A stretch of DNA of 64,000 nt from Legionella quinlivanii (lineage in GTDB: Bacteria; Pseudomonadota; Gammaproteobacteria; Legionellales; Legionellaceae), in the NCBI RefSeq assembly GCF_003265995.1, contig NZ_MVJN01000005.1:1-64000 (forward strand), read 5' to 3'. Positions within the stretch are counted from its first letter, which is position 1. Every line of letters starts with the position of its first letter. Both the position numbers and the translations under genes were made by a program. Positions 1 through 9,416 of this stretch are shown piece by piece. The notes under the pieces were generated by a model. That model was given only the letters and a program-made list of their open reading frames with translations. It ran no database searches and had not been told where the DNA came from.

Positions 1-397
1 AAAAAACCATAACAATATAGAATTTTCCTTTTACAAAGCCTGTAAACTCCTAATCATCAACGTCTCAGAACTAGCTTCTGCTCTAGTCTCTGTCTATCGC
101 CTAAAATCGTTTATCCATTCCTTTTATGAAAGTCTCGCTTGCTTTGCTATAAAAAATGTAAAAAAGAAACCCGATTGGGAGCCAGCTCCCTCCCCGGGGG
201 AGGGATTTTAGTTCCTTAGCCTGACGGCTATGGGCGAAAGCGCCCGACATTCGATTTTTCACAAATGAGATGATGTTACTGTTACTGATTCAAAGAAGGA
301 AGGAACGTCATATTGATAAATTGCTGAATGCTTTAATAAGGATTAAGAGGAAATGTCGGGCGAAAGCGCCCGACCTACGCTTTTTGCGGAACCAGAA
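1..397. other. Gene-free region downstream of lpxC
   Basis: No convincing gene is seen. The stretch holds several palindromes: GGGAGC-CA-GCTCCC near 178-191, a C/G-rich palindrome near 188-204 followed by ATTTTAG (terminator-like on the plus strand, perhaps for a gene left of the window), and two copies of a GGGCGAAAGCGCCC hairpin at 232-245 and 357-371. The two hairpins bracket about 100 bp and face each other (see the repeat entry). Confidence 0.6.
232..374. repeat. Hairpin-bounded inverted-repeat segment
   Basis: GGGCGAAAGCGCCCGACATT at 232-251 faces AATGTCGGGCGAAAGCGCCC at 352-371. Apart from the 4-base loop these are inverted copies, so the ~140-bp segment has terminal inverted repeats that are each themselves hairpins. 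The right copy extends to an 8-bp stem with an AAAG loop at 355-374 just after lpxC, where it could also end lpxC transcription, although the following bases on the minus strand are only weakly T-rich. A miniature mobile element is possible. Confidence 0.45.
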
Positions 398-1309
398 TCA
401 GGCTTCTACAGGCATAAAACCTGGCATGGCAGGCATGTAATTTTCGGCGTCAAAATAAGTATATTCCCAGGCATCCTGGCGAACCATCAGCTCTCTGAGC
501 AGGCGATTATTGAGTTCATGACCTGATTTGTAACCTTCAAATGCACCGATTAATCCACAGCCCAGCAAGTACAAATCACCGATGGCGTCGAGCACTTTAT
601 GGGTAACGAACTCACTGTCGAAACGAAGACCATCTTCATTCAGAACACGGTATTCATCGACAACAATCGCATTATCCAGGCTTCCACCTTTGGCTAAATC
701 ATTTTCACGTAATTTTTCATAATCAGAAAGAAAACCAAAAGTTCTGGCCCGGCAAACTTCTTTCACATAGGAGGTGTTTGAGAAATCAAAAGTCGCTGTT
801 TGCGGCTTGTCATTGAAAACTGGATGGTCAAAATCAATAGTAAAGGAAACTTTGTAGCCGTTATAAGGAAGAAATTGCACATACTTGCCATTATCTTCGA
901 CACGAATCGGCTTGAGGATGCGAATAAAGCGTTTAGCGGCGCTTTGCTCACGAATTCCGGCCGATTGAATCAGAAAAACAAAAGGCGCGGCGCTGCCATC
1001 CATAATCGGCAGTTCAGGCGCATTAATATCGACATAGGCATTGTCAATACCCAAACCAGCCAGCGCAGAAAGCAGATGCTCTACTGTAGCAACTTTTACC
1101 CCTTGATGCAGTAATGACGTGCATAACATGGTATCGCCAACATAATCATAAACTGCAGGGATTTCGACCACGGGATTTAAATCGATACGTCTAAATACGA
1201 TGCCAGTATTGATTGGAGCGGGACGCAAGGTTAAAAGTACTTTATCACCAGAATGCAAACCAACACCTGTCGCTTGAATCACCTTTTTAGGAGTTCTTTG
1301 TTTAATCAT
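398..1309 (-). CDS. lpxC: UDP-3-O-acyl-N-acetylglucosamine deacetylase LpxC
   Basis: LpxC is the zinc-dependent deacetylase of the first committed step of lipid A synthesis, in the cytoplasm. The 303-aa length matches the family. Visible hallmarks are the N-terminal GVGLHSG motif, the T-V-E-H-L-L-S-A-L motif (zinc-ligand His near residue 78), a [15 protein letters not shown] block carrying the second His and an Asp ligand near residues 237-241, and GHELNN with the general acid His near 264. It is the last gene of the dcw cluster, as in most gammaproteobacteria, but an extra gene separates it from ftsZ. A candidate promoter lies just upstream (1362-1391). AAGGTG about 8 bases before the ATG is a usable ribosome binding site. 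Confidence 0.97.
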   Translation of the reverse strand: MIKQRTPKKVIQATGVGLHSGDKVLLTLRPAPINTGIVFRRIDLNPVVEIPAVYDYVGDTMLCTSLLHQGVKVATVEHLLSALAGLGIDNAYVDINAPELPIMDGSAAPFVFLIQSAGIREQSAAKRFIRILKPIRVEDNGKYVQFLPYNGYKVSFTIDFDHPVFNDKPQTATFDFSNTSYVKEVCRARTFGFLSDYEKLRENDLAKGGSLDNAIVVDEYRVLNEDGLRFDSEFVTHKVLDAIGDLYLLGCGLIGAFEGYKSGHELNNRLLRELMVRQDAWEYTYFDAENYMPAMPGFMPVEA

Positions 1310-1361
1310 TCAGCGATCACCTTATTCAGATATCCCATTTTTTCACACAATAATTCCCCCA

Positions 1362-1391
1362 ATCATATCAACAATCGGTTGATTAGTCTAA
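1362..1391 (-). promoter_or_regulatory. Candidate sigma-70 promoter of lpxC
   Basis: On the minus strand TTAGAC (1391-1386) and TATGAT (1367-1362) are separated by 18 bp in the 95-bp gap before lpxC. This would let lpxC be expressed independently of the gene inserted upstream. Confidence 0.5.
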
Positions 1392-1404
1392 TTTTTTATT
1401 TATT

Positions 1405-2523
1405 TTATCGATACTTGCTTAGAGTCAGGTCGCTCGGCAAATCATCTGACTGAGCTGTAGTCTCATTTCGTCTATTCTCCGATGTCGCCAGGAAACGAAT
1501 ACGCTGCGTGTTTTGAATTAAACTTTGCTGATTGGCACCAGCCGTTAAATTGCTTATTACTCGAGAAAGTACCGTTTCTGAAGACCTGGGAGGATAGAGT
1601 ATATCGTAAGCCCCTGTGGCGATCACCAGCAGGAAGAAAGGAATCAGCATTAGCCAGTCATTTTGTGATCCAACCAGAGCATTTTTAAGAAAACTCTGTG
1701 CAAACTGCCAATTGGACTCGTAATGGAGTAGACCATAATGCACTAGCATGAAACATTTGAGTAAAAGTAGCGCAAAGACTGCTGTATCCAGAAACTGAGT
1801 CTCAAGAAAATTGTTCCTTGCTCGAAATGTAGACGCCAATTCTTCATAATCAGTCGCTTCGCTTTCAGAAGCTTCATGCATTAGCCAATCAGTTATATTG
1901 ACTAACGTCTCAAGATGCATCTCTGCATGCCAAGGCCGTTTTTTTATGCGCTGATTCATTTCAGAAAGTAGAGTATGAATTTTATCTCTGTTTTCGGCGT
2001 CGGCTGTTGTGGACCAAAAACGCAGTCTCGACGATATCAATTCAAACCTGAAAGGAATTTCGCTGAATGGTCGTGTGGGGTGTTCAAGTAAGCTGGTTTT
2101 ATATTTTTTAGCCCGATTGAAAAGCTCAATAGGTGTTAGAAATGGCCCCGGAATAGAAACATAACTGGAAAAACTCATCCATCGCAAGCTATTGGAGGGC
2201 ATGGTGACTCCCGCCAGCTGCAGCGCATAATACGCAGCATTTGAACAATTGTGAGTCAAATATTGATAATTTTCAGGACGGTTATACTCCGATAATTCAA
2301 ATTGAGAACAGAAACTATTAAAAGACATTTTACTGACAAAGCTAACACAGTAATCATTGTCGTAATTATCAGGAGCAGCATAAAGCCCAACCATGCTGGT
2401 TTTCGTCGAATTATGCCATATTTTGACAATTCTGAAGTTCAGCCAAGCATCTTCATCTGGGTCACAGAAAGCATAGACTTGAGCACAGGAGCCATTATTG
2501 AATACGTTTAACTTAATTTGCAT
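1405..2523 (-). CDS. Unrecognised membrane protein with NlpC/DUF4105-like Cys motif; effector-like
   Basis: I do not recognise the family. The first half reads like a small cysteine-hydrolase fold: a VGLYAAPDN strand, then YLTHNCSNAAYYALQLAGV around residues 95-113, where an Asn-Cys-Ser at a helix start recalls the NC motif of permuted NlpC/P60, LRAT and DUF4105 proteins. Near the C-terminus are two hydrophobic stretches (LDTAVFALLLLKCFMLVHYG and WLMLIPFFLLVIATGAY), probably a membrane hairpin, then a polar tail. A longer frame opens at GTG 2574, but its first codons are the ftsZ terminator hairpin, so ATG 2523 (372 aa) is chosen. The gene interrupts the ftsZ-lpxC neighbourhood, which suggests insertion of an accessory gene. 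A Dot/Icm effector is an inference only. Confidence 0.65.
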   Translation of the reverse strand: MQIKLNVFNNGSCAQVYAFCDPDEDAWLNFRIVKIWHNSTKTSMVGLYAAPDNYDNDYCVSFVSKMSFNSFCSQFELSEYNRPENYQYLTHNCSNAAYYALQLAGVTMPSNSLRWMSFSSYVSIPGPFLTPIELFNRAKKYKTSLLEHPTRPFSEIPFRFELISSRLRFWSTTADAENRDKIHTLLSEMNQRIKKRPWHAEMHLETLVNITDWLMHEASESEATDYEELASTFRARNNFLETQFLDTAVFALLLLKCFMLVHYGLLHYESNWQFAQSFLKNALVGSQNDWLMLIPFFLLVIATGAYDILYPPRSSETVLSRVISNLTAGANQQSLIQNTQRIRFLATSENRRNETTAQSDDLPSDLTLSKYR

Positions 2524-2534
2524 CTGACCACTTG

Positions 2535-2574
2535 ATAACAAGGTGCAGATTGGGCGGCCATTCCCAATCTGCAC
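2535..2574 (-). terminator. Rho-independent terminator of ftsZ
   Basis: Starting 6 bases after the ftsZ stop codon, the minus strand has a 12-bp stem GTGCAGATTGGG / CCCAATCTGCAC (2574-2563 with 2554-2543) around an 8-base loop, followed by CTTGTTAT. It closes the division operon and overlaps the GTG that would otherwise start the next gene. Confidence 0.75.
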
Positions 2575-2580
2575 TTATAC

Positions 2581-3786
2581 TTAAGACTCTACCTGCTCTT
2601 CCTGACGGCGTAAGAAAGCCGGAATATCGAGATAATCGACATCGGGAATAGTGGGTTCGTTTGACTTGGCAGCAGACGACTGCATCGCGGGAGTTGCTTG
2701 CTTTCGCATCACAGCGGGTCTCTCATATTGCTGATAATCAAAGGTGCCATCGCTTCGCATTGATTCGGAAGTGCGGGTTTTGGCAATTCCAGCATATTGC
2801 GGTTGCTGTTGCTGCTGTCTGCCGCGATTGGGATCACCTAAACCGGTTACGATGACTGTGACTCGCATCTCATCGGTCATATCCGGATCAATGACGGTAC
2901 CGACAACGACCGTGGCATCATCAGAAATGAACTCTTTCACCACATCACCCACTTCTTCAAATTCGCCGATTGACATATCAAGACCGGCAGTAATATTCAC
3001 CAGAATACCGCGTGCGCCTGAGAAATTCACATCTTCCAATAAAGGCGAGGCAATGGCTGCTTCTGCCGCTTGTCTGGCTCGCTGCTCGCCGGTGGCGCTG
3101 CCGGTGCCCATCATCGCCATGCCCATTTCAGACATTACTGTACGAACGTCAGCAAAATCCACATTAATTAATCCTGGACGGGTGATTAAATCAGAAATCC
3201 CTTTTACTGCACCCAGCAATACATTATTTGCCGCTTTAAAGGCATTAAGCAGGCTGATATTTTTACCCAGAACGCTTAAGAGCTTGTTATTAGGAATTGT
3301 AATTAATGAATCCACATGCTCCGCAAGACGTCTGATTCCTTCATCAGCAGCCAGGGCTCGTTGCTTGCCTTCAAAAGAGAAAGGCTTGGTGACAACTGCC
3401 ACAGTAAGGATATTTAATTCCTTGGCCACCTCAGCAAACACTGGAGCCGCACCGGTACCGGTACCGCCACCCATACCCGCTGTAATAAATACCATATCCG
3501 CGCCTTCAAGCACTTCGCGAATGCGGTCACGATCTTCTTCAGCCGCTTCGCGGCCGATTTGCGGATTGGCACCTGCGCCAAGCCCTTTGGTGAGATTATC
3601 ACCTAATTGAATATGAACTTTAGCGTTGGAGTTTTTTAATGCCTGTGCATCAGTATTGGCACAGATAAATTCAACTCCATCAATATTTTCAGCGACCATA
3701 TGCTCAAGCGCATTACCGCCACCGCCGCCAACTCCCACCACTTTGATAACGGCACTGTTGTCCTGGCTTTGCGTTAATTCAAACAT
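2581..3786 (-). CDS. ftsZ: Cell division protein FtsZ
   Basis: FtsZ is the tubulin-like GTPase that forms the Z ring at midcell. At 401 aa it has a normal length. The glycine-rich [10 protein letters not shown] loop (residues 18-27) and the tubulin signature [10 protein letters not shown] (106-115) bind GTP; NxxFxxAD-type and T7-loop segments follow ([11 protein letters not shown]). After a variable Q-rich linker (QQQQQPQ) the conserved C-terminal peptide [10 protein letters not shown] is present, the docking site for FtsA and ZipA, and both partners are encoded in this window. AGGGGAGAGG precedes the ATG. A 165-bp AT-rich gap to ftsA leaves room for its own promoter. A clear terminator follows the gene. 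Confidence 0.98.
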   Translation of the reverse strand: MFELTQSQDNSAVIKVVGVGGGGGNALEHMVAENIDGVEFICANTDAQALKNSNAKVHIQLGDNLTKGLGAGANPQIGREAAEEDRDRIREVLEGADMVFITAGMGGGTGTGAAPVFAEVAKELNILTVAVVTKPFSFEGKQRALAADEGIRRLAEHVDSLITIPNNKLLSVLGKNISLLNAFKAANNVLLGAVKGISDLITRPGLINVDFADVRTVMSEMGMAMMGTGSATGEQRARQAAEAAIASPLLEDVNFSGARGILVNITAGLDMSIGEFEEVGDVVKEFISDDATVVVGTVIDPDMTDEMRVTVIVTGLGDPNRGRQQQQQPQYAGIAKTRTSESMRSDGTFDYQQYERPAVMRKQATPAMQSSAAKSNEPTIPDVDYLDIPAFLRRQEEQVES

Positions 3787-3951
3787 TCCTGCCTCTCCCC
3801 TCTTTTTAACTGCCGATTAATACTTAGAGATTATGTATATCATACTGTCCATTTAATAAATCAGAACACGTCCACACACAATTCAACTCATTTTTATACA
3901 GGGCCTAATAATTCATTGAGCGATTAGATCCTGTATTCCTAAAACTCCAGT

Positions 3952-5190
3952 TTAAAAATTCCCTTGAAACCATTCTCGCATTCTTGACCACATGCTTTTA
4001 CCGCTTTCACTAAGAGTCGGCACGCTGTAGCCTCCTTCGTATTGCTGTTGAAATCCGTGCAGTAGTAAACCCACTCCTGTAGCCAGTGAGGGGTTGCTTG
4101 TCGCCTCCACTAATCCTGCCACATGATGCGCGCATCCCTGCCTTACCGGCATTTCAAAACATAATTCCGCCAGTTCAATAGCACCGCGCACGCAGGAGCC
4201 GCCACCGGTTATAACCATTCCCGCAGCAATTCGATTTTCAAACCCGCTGCGTCTTAGTTCATTTCTAACCAATCTGAATAGTTCTTCATAACGTGCCGAA
4301 ACCACATCAGCCAGGATTTTTGCGGAAATTTTTCGACCTGGACGTTCATTGACGCTTATGACTTCCAGCATTTCATCAGCATTCGCAAATTCGGGCAAGG
4401 CACAGGCATGGTTGACTTTAATCACTTCTGCCGCCTTGGTTGGGGTTCTTAGCGCCATCGCGATATCATTGGTTACCTGATCGCCGGCAATTGGAATCAC
4501 GGCGGTATACTGAATAGCTCCTTCGGCGAATACAGCGATGTCTGTTGTACCCCCGCCAATGTCCAATACGCAGACCCCTAACTCTTTTTCATCATCAGTA
4601 AGTACTGCATGACTGGATGCCAATTGCTCGAGAATGACATCTGATACCTCAAGACCACAGCGGCGCACACACTTTGCTATATTCTGCGCAGCACTCACCG
4701 CTCCGGTTACAATATGCACTCGGGCTTCAAGTCTGACACCTGACATGCCGGCTGGTTCGCGGATGCTTCCCTGATTATCGATAATAAATTCCTGAGGAAG
4801 GATATGCAGAATTTTTTGATCAGCAGGAATGGCGACTGCTTTTGCTGCTTCAATAACCCGCTCAACATCAGCCTGGGAGACTTCCTGATCACGAATAGCC
4901 ACAATACCATGCGAATTAAGGCTGCGAATATGACTACCGGCGATCCCGGCATATACAGTTCGTACTTCACAGCCAGCCATTAGTTCCGCTTCCTGTACGG
5001 CTCGCTGTATTGAGTTCACAGTTGCCTCAATATCGACAACTACACCACGTTTTAAACCACGAGATGGATGGCGCCCTATACCGATCACTTCAATAGTTCC
5101 ATCGGAGCTAACTTCCCCAACCAGCGCCACTACCTTTGATGTTCCTATATCCAAACCGGTTATGATATTTTTTTCTGATTTTTTAGCCAT
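3952..5190 (-). CDS. ftsA: Cell division protein FtsA
   Basis: FtsA is an actin-like ATPase that tethers FtsZ to the inner membrane. The 412-aa protein opens with ITGLDIGTSKVVALVGE (phosphate-1 motif), has VCVLDIGGGTTDIAVF (phosphate-2) and GMVITGGGSCVRGA (adenosine motif), and ends in an amphipathic tail (SMWSRMREWFQGNF) suited to membrane binding. Its ATG overlaps the ftsQ TAA by one base, so the two are translationally coupled. Confidence 0.98.
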   Translation of the reverse strand: MAKKSEKNIITGLDIGTSKVVALVGEVSSDGTIEVIGIGRHPSRGLKRGVVVDIEATVNSIQRAVQEAELMAGCEVRTVYAGIAGSHIRSLNSHGIVAIRDQEVSQADVERVIEAAKAVAIPADQKILHILPQEFIIDNQGSIREPAGMSGVRLEARVHIVTGAVSAAQNIAKCVRRCGLEVSDVILEQLASSHAVLTDDEKELGVCVLDIGGGTTDIAVFAEGAIQYTAVIPIAGDQVTNDIAMALRTPTKAAEVIKVNHACALPEFANADEMLEVISVNERPGRKISAKILADVVSARYEELFRLVRNELRRSGFENRIAAGMVITGGGSCVRGAIELAELCFEMPVRQGCAHHVAGLVEATSNPSLATGVGLLLHGFQQQYEGGYSVPTLSESGKSMWSRMREWFQGNF

Positions 5191-5909
5191 TATCTTCCCG
5201 CTTCATTTTTCCATTGCACTGCCATACCACGCGGATAGCGTAGATCGACACTTGCCAATTGCGCTGATTTTTCTGCAAAAACTGCTGGATAAGCCTTACA
5301 AAACCTTAATATTCGCTTTTCCAGGTCCCGCTTACCCAGTCGCAATTGCACGCCATTATCCAAACCAAGCTCCCAGGCATGATTGTCGCGTAATTCCAGT
5401 GAGGATGCGTGCAAACCATAAATTGATAATATCTTACTCATTTTTTTGTAAACTTGTAAGACTTCTCTGTATTGATTAGACGGTCCACTCAGCTCCGGTA
5501 GCAATATATCTGTTTGAGAATTGCCCTCATTGAACATTTCTCCATCTTCAGTCAGCATAGCGTCATTCCACTTCGCGAATGGAATTTTTTCTACCAGGGT
5601 AATTTTCAGAGTGTCCGGCCAGACTCGTTCAATATGAACTTGGCGAGTCCATTCAAAAGCTGATAGCTCCGTATGCAGTCTTCCTACCGACAAAGAGAAA
5701 AAGCTGTCATTTAAATATTTTTCCAGTACCTCTTCCAGCTGCTTATGCGAAATATGGTGGTAACTGGCAGCAATCTTTACAGTACTTATTGGGAAGCGTT
5801 CTGGATCTGCCACAAATAAATAAATCAGACGCGCCGCCAAAAAAAGGGCGCAGGCGATTAACAGTGATAATACACTCGCATAGCGCAGTTGCCCTTTTTC
5901 CCCATCCAT
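5190..5909 (-). CDS. ftsQ: Cell division protein FtsQ
   Basis: FtsQ is a bitopic divisome protein that recruits FtsB and FtsL. It has a short cytoplasmic N-terminus, one membrane helix (about residues 12-33, SVLSLLIACALFLAARLIYLF), a periplasmic POTRA domain (FPISTVKIAASYHHISHKQL) and an FtsQ beta domain ending in SVDLRYPRGMAVQW. It is 239 aa, like other gammaproteobacterial FtsQ. It lies between ddl and ftsA in the usual order. Confidence 0.95.
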   Translation of the reverse strand: MDGEKGQLRYASVLSLLIACALFLAARLIYLFVADPERFPISTVKIAASYHHISHKQLEEVLEKYLNDSFFSLSVGRLHTELSAFEWTRQVHIERVWPDTLKITLVEKIPFAKWNDAMLTEDGEMFNEGNSQTDILLPELSGPSNQYREVLQVYKKMSKILSIYGLHASSLELRDNHAWELGLDNGVQLRLGKRDLEKRILRFCKAYPAVFAEKSAQLASVDLRYPRGMAVQWKNEAGR

Positions 5910-5972
5910 CCTCTTGCCTCGTCTTTTATAATCGCGAAGGGCTTAAATAAGCCCGGCAATTCGTTCCTGTTC

Positions 5973-7067
5973 CTACTGATAATTGGTCACTAACTGTTGT
6001 TTACAGCGATGATGTCTCATCGCCAGTTCAACCAACTTATCCAGCAGATCAGGATAGCAAAGACCACTGGCATCCCAAAGCTTCGGATACATGCTGATAG
6101 GAGTAAACCCAGGCAGCGTGTTGATTTCATTAAAATAAATCTGATTAGTCTGTTCGTTAACAAAGAAATCGACTCTTGCCATTCCCTTGCACTTCAGGCG
6201 CAGAAAAATAGCGCTTGCCATTTTTTGTAATCGCTCCAGTAAAGAGGCAGGCAGGCTGGCGGGAATGTGTAATTCAGTTTCTTCGCTTTCCAGGTATTTG
6301 GCCGTGTAGGAATAAAATCCATCCGCATGGTTAACTTTTATTTCACCAGCCACACTAACCAAAGGCTCGGCAGGCTGTTGACTATTCTCAAGAACTGATA
6401 ATTCAATTTCCCGACCGGCAATAAACTCTTCCACCAGAATCGCTTCATCGTAGCGCAGCGCGTCGTCTACCGCGCGGGCAAGCTCTTCGGCTGTCTTGGC
6501 TTTATGAATTCCCACTGAAGAACCGAGCGAGCAGGGTTTCACAAAAAGCGGCAAACCGAATTCGCTAATCATTTGCTGGCAAAACTGCTGTTTTTCTTTC
6601 GCAGTCGCATGCCAGGACAGCATGCGGTATCTCGCACTCTGAATATCACCATAGCAAGCCAGGCGTCGCGCCATGTCCTTATCCATGCCGATAGCAGACG
6701 CAAGGACGTCGCAACCTACGTAGGCCGTATCTGCCAATTCCAGCAAACCTTGAATACAGCCATCTTCATATAAGGGCCCATGCATTACAGGAAAGACCAC
6801 ATCGGCTTCAACCGCTAAATGGCCATTGACAAACAGGCTGGGAAGAAGCCGGGATTTTTCAGTCTGCACTGGCAGGCTTTTCCCAGCGGCCAGCAGCTCC
6901 TGATAATCGTTTAAATAACATCGCCCTTCCTTATCAATACCAATAGGAATTATCCGATACTTATCGGCTCGGAGCTGAGTTAATACGGAGGCGGCAGAAA
7001 TGAGTGACACTTCATGTTCGCCGGACTTTCCACCATAAAGAAGTACGAGATTAATTAGATTAGACAT
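5973..7067 (-). CDS. ddl: D-alanine--D-alanine ligase
   Basis: Ddl makes D-Ala-D-Ala for the peptidoglycan stem peptide with ATP in the cytoplasm. ATP-grasp features are visible: [14 protein letters not shown] at the N-terminus, [16 protein letters not shown], a [15 protein letters not shown] block, and [18 protein letters not shown] at the C-terminus. At 364 aa it is of the longer DdlA-type rather than the ~306-aa DdlB usually found in dcw clusters. The start overlaps the end of murB by 8 bases. Confidence 0.96.
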   Translation of the reverse strand: MSNLINLVLLYGGKSGEHEVSLISAASVLTQLRADKYRIIPIGIDKEGRCYLNDYQELLAAGKSLPVQTEKSRLLPSLFVNGHLAVEADVVFPVMHGPLYEDGCIQGLLELADTAYVGCDVLASAIGMDKDMARRLACYGDIQSARYRMLSWHATAKEKQQFCQQMISEFGLPLFVKPCSLGSSVGIHKAKTAEELARAVDDALRYDEAILVEEFIAGREIELSVLENSQQPAEPLVSVAGEIKVNHADGFYSYTAKYLESEETELHIPASLPASLLERLQKMASAIFLRLKCKGMARVDFFVNEQTNQIYFNEINTLPGFTPISMYPKLWDASGLCYPDLLDKLVELAMRHHRCKQQLVTNYQ

Positions 7068-7977
7068 GTTTTGCTCCGATGATATGTACTTCGCGAATTA
7101 GTTCTACGCCTGTTTGTTGATGAACTGTTTCACGCACTAGCTCTATTAACGATTCAATATCATTAGCAGAAGCATTTCCATGTTGGTTAATAATAAAATT
7201 GGCATGTTTGGCAGATACTACAGCCCCACCCACTTGCCTTCCCTTCAACCCACAGGATTCAATTAATCGGGCCGCAAAATTGCCTGGCGGGTTTCTAAAG
7301 ACTGAACCACAGTTATATTCGCTGGTGGGCTGGGTTTCGGCTCTGTGCGCAAGCAGCTCTTTAATCAGTTTCAGAGACTGCTCTTTTTCTCCCTTTTCCA
7401 GACGGCAGGTGGCCGCAATAAACCACTCATTATCAGCCAGTCCAGAAACATGCCTATAGGAAATTTCAAATTCTTCAGGCTTGCGAATTCTGCGTTCACC
7501 TCGTCGAGTCATGGTCTCAACCTGAACAACCGCCTTCCAGGTTTCGCTGCCAAAACAACCCGCATTCATTCGCAAAGCGCCCCCCATCGTTCCAGGAATA
7601 CCTGCCCAGAACTCCCCGCCAGCCAGATTATTACGTGCGCAGAAACGGGCCATCGTGGCGCAGGAAACTCCTGCTTCAACCTGTACAGTTGTCTCATCAA
7701 TAAGATGAACGTTTTTCAAACACCCCTGAGTCAGAACAACCGTTCCCGGGAAACCACCATCTCGAATGAGAGAATTACTGCCCAGCCCCAGCCAGAGCAA
7801 TGGTTCATCGGCTGGTAATTGCTTCAGAAAAACAGCCAAATCCTCAATACTCACTGGCTTATACAGTTTATGAGCCGGCCCCCCTGCTCGCCAGGTGGTA
7901 TAATCAGCCAAAGGCTCATGCAGCAACAGCTCTCCCTGATAAGTCGGCTCCGCAGATTGCAGATTCATTGTGCTCAT
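7060..7977 (-). CDS. murB: UDP-N-acetylenolpyruvoylglucosamine reductase MurB
   Basis: MurB reduces UDP-GlcNAc-enolpyruvate to UDP-MurNAc using NADPH and FAD. The FAD-binding signature [25 protein letters not shown] near the N-terminus, EISYRHV, and NCGSVFRNP with the catalytic Ser are all present. At 305 aa it lacks the insertion of the E. coli type I enzyme and looks like the shorter type II MurB. It overlaps murC by 4 bases and ddl by 8, so the three are one tight transcription unit. Confidence 0.96.
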   Translation of the reverse strand: MSTMNLQSAEPTYQGELLLHEPLADYTTWRAGGPAHKLYKPVSIEDLAVFLKQLPADEPLLWLGLGSNSLIRDGGFPGTVVLTQGCLKNVHLIDETTVQVEAGVSCATMARFCARNNLAGGEFWAGIPGTMGGALRMNAGCFGSETWKAVVQVETMTRRGERRIRKPEEFEISYRHVSGLADNEWFIAATCRLEKGEKEQSLKLIKELLAHRAETQPTSEYNCGSVFRNPPGNFAARLIESCGLKGRQVGGAVVSAKHANFIINQHGNASANDIESLIELVRETVHQQTGVELIREVHIIGAKHV

Positions 7978-9395
7978 GCTGGCTCTCTTATGGCTTGTAC
8001 CAGGTTGATTGCCATCTGCCCAACATTTCCAGCACCCTGCATCAGAATGACATTGCCTTCAGTAACGATTTCATCAAGGGTCGACTGCAAAGTCTGCTCG
8101 TTAATAAGGCGGGCATTGGGGAAGTTTTTACGAATTTCCTGTAAAAGCGACTGACTGGAAACGCCTTCAATCGGAGATTCTCCTGCTGAGTAAATATCCA
8201 GTAACAGTAGCTCATCGGCCAGACTCAGAGCGTCTACAAATTGTGAAAACAAGGAGTGAGTACGGCTGTATCGATGCGGCTGGAATACATGAATCAGGCG
8301 TCGATCAGGCCACACCCGGCGAAATGCGTCGATAGTTGAAATAATTTCCTGGGGATGATGTCCATAGTCGTCGACCACAATAGCACTGCCTTGTTCAAAG
8401 CGGCGCTCGCCTAAAATCTGAAAGCGGCGACCCACACCCTGGAATTTGAACAAGCCATTGATAATCGCTTCATCACTCACATCAAGCTCAGTCGCAATGG
8501 CAATTGCCGCCAAAGCGTTTAATACATTATGCCGGCCCGGCCAGGAGAACTTAATCGCCAGTGGTTTGTGGGGCGCGGGTCTGATGACCGTAAACTCACT
8601 GAGCAGGCCATTCTGCGTCCAATCCACTGCTCGAAAATGAGCATCTTCCCGGAAACCATAGGTTTTGGTCGGCCGCTGGATGGCCGGCAATATACGCCGC
8701 ACTTCATCATCCTCAAGGCAAACCACTGCCAGACCATAAAAAGGTAAATGATGGAGAAACTCGACAAAGGTGCTGCGAAGCTTGTCGAAATTGTCATCAT
8801 ATGTGGCCATATGATCGGCATCGATATTGGTAACCACAGCCATCATTGGCTTCAGGTATAAAAAGGAGGCATCGCTTTCATCCGCTTCAGCCACGAAATA
8901 AGCCGATTTACCTAATTGCGCATTACTACCGCAGCTATTAAGCTTGCCGCCGATAACAAAACTGGGATCAAAACCACCCTCGGCCAGAATACTACTGACC
9001 AGACTGGTTGTAGTGGTCTTACCATGAGTACCGGCAATAGCGATCCCATGGCGAAAGCGCATAAGCTCTGCCAGCATGGCCGCCCGGGGGATAACGGGAA
9101 TTAGTTGCTCATGCGCTGCAATAATTTCGGGGTTTTCAGACTGGACAGCGGTTGATCGAACGACCACATCCGCGCCATGAATATTTTCCACGCGATGTCC
9201 GATGTGAACTTTGATGCCGAGAGATTGCAGGCGTTGAACCGTTTTATTTTCGCTAATATCAGAGCCGGTTACCCGATACCCTTCATTATGCAGCACCTCA
9301 GCGATACCACACATGCCAACACCGCCAATTCCAACAAAATGAATCTGTTCCACCCGCCCCATCCTTGGCGAAAGAAAGTGTCCCAAGCTATTCAC
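7974..9395 (-). CDS. murC: UDP-N-acetylmuramate--L-alanine ligase MurC
   Basis: MurC adds L-Ala to UDP-MurNAc in the cytoplasm with ATP. The 473-aa protein has the N-terminal Rossmann motif HFVGIGGVGMCGIAEVL, the P-loop IAGTHGKTTTTS, the central DADHM segment, and the C-terminal DDYGHHPQEI and HRYSR motifs typical of MurC. It lies directly after ftsW with 21 bp between; murG, usually found there, is absent. Confidence 0.98.
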   Translation of the reverse strand: MNSLGHFLSPRMGRVEQIHFVGIGGVGMCGIAEVLHNEGYRVTGSDISENKTVQRLQSLGIKVHIGHRVENIHGADVVVRSTAVQSENPEIIAAHEQLIPVIPRAAMLAELMRFRHGIAIAGTHGKTTTTSLVSSILAEGGFDPSFVIGGKLNSCGSNAQLGKSAYFVAEADESDASFLYLKPMMAVVTNIDADHMATYDDNFDKLRSTFVEFLHHLPFYGLAVVCLEDDEVRRILPAIQRPTKTYGFREDAHFRAVDWTQNGLLSEFTVIRPAPHKPLAIKFSWPGRHNVLNALAAIAIATELDVSDEAIINGLFKFQGVGRRFQILGERRFEQGSAIVVDDYGHHPQEIISTIDAFRRVWPDRRLIHVFQPHRYSRTHSLFSQFVDALSLADELLLLDIYSAGESPIEGVSSQSLLQEIRKNFPNARLINEQTLQSTLDEIVTEGNVILMQGAGNVGQMAINLVQAIREPA

Positions 9396-9416
9396 ACAAT
9401 TCCCCTTTATTTTCTA

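Noticed and set aside
2744-3610. Long plus-strand open frame (288 codons) opposite ftsZ
   Set aside because: It is the antisense shadow of a certain gene, is Ser/Pro/Ile-rich without any domain, and has no ribosome binding site.
7800-8154. Plus-strand frames opposite the murB/murC junction
   Set aside because: Antisense shadows; the minus-strand genes are certain and overlap by only 4 bases.
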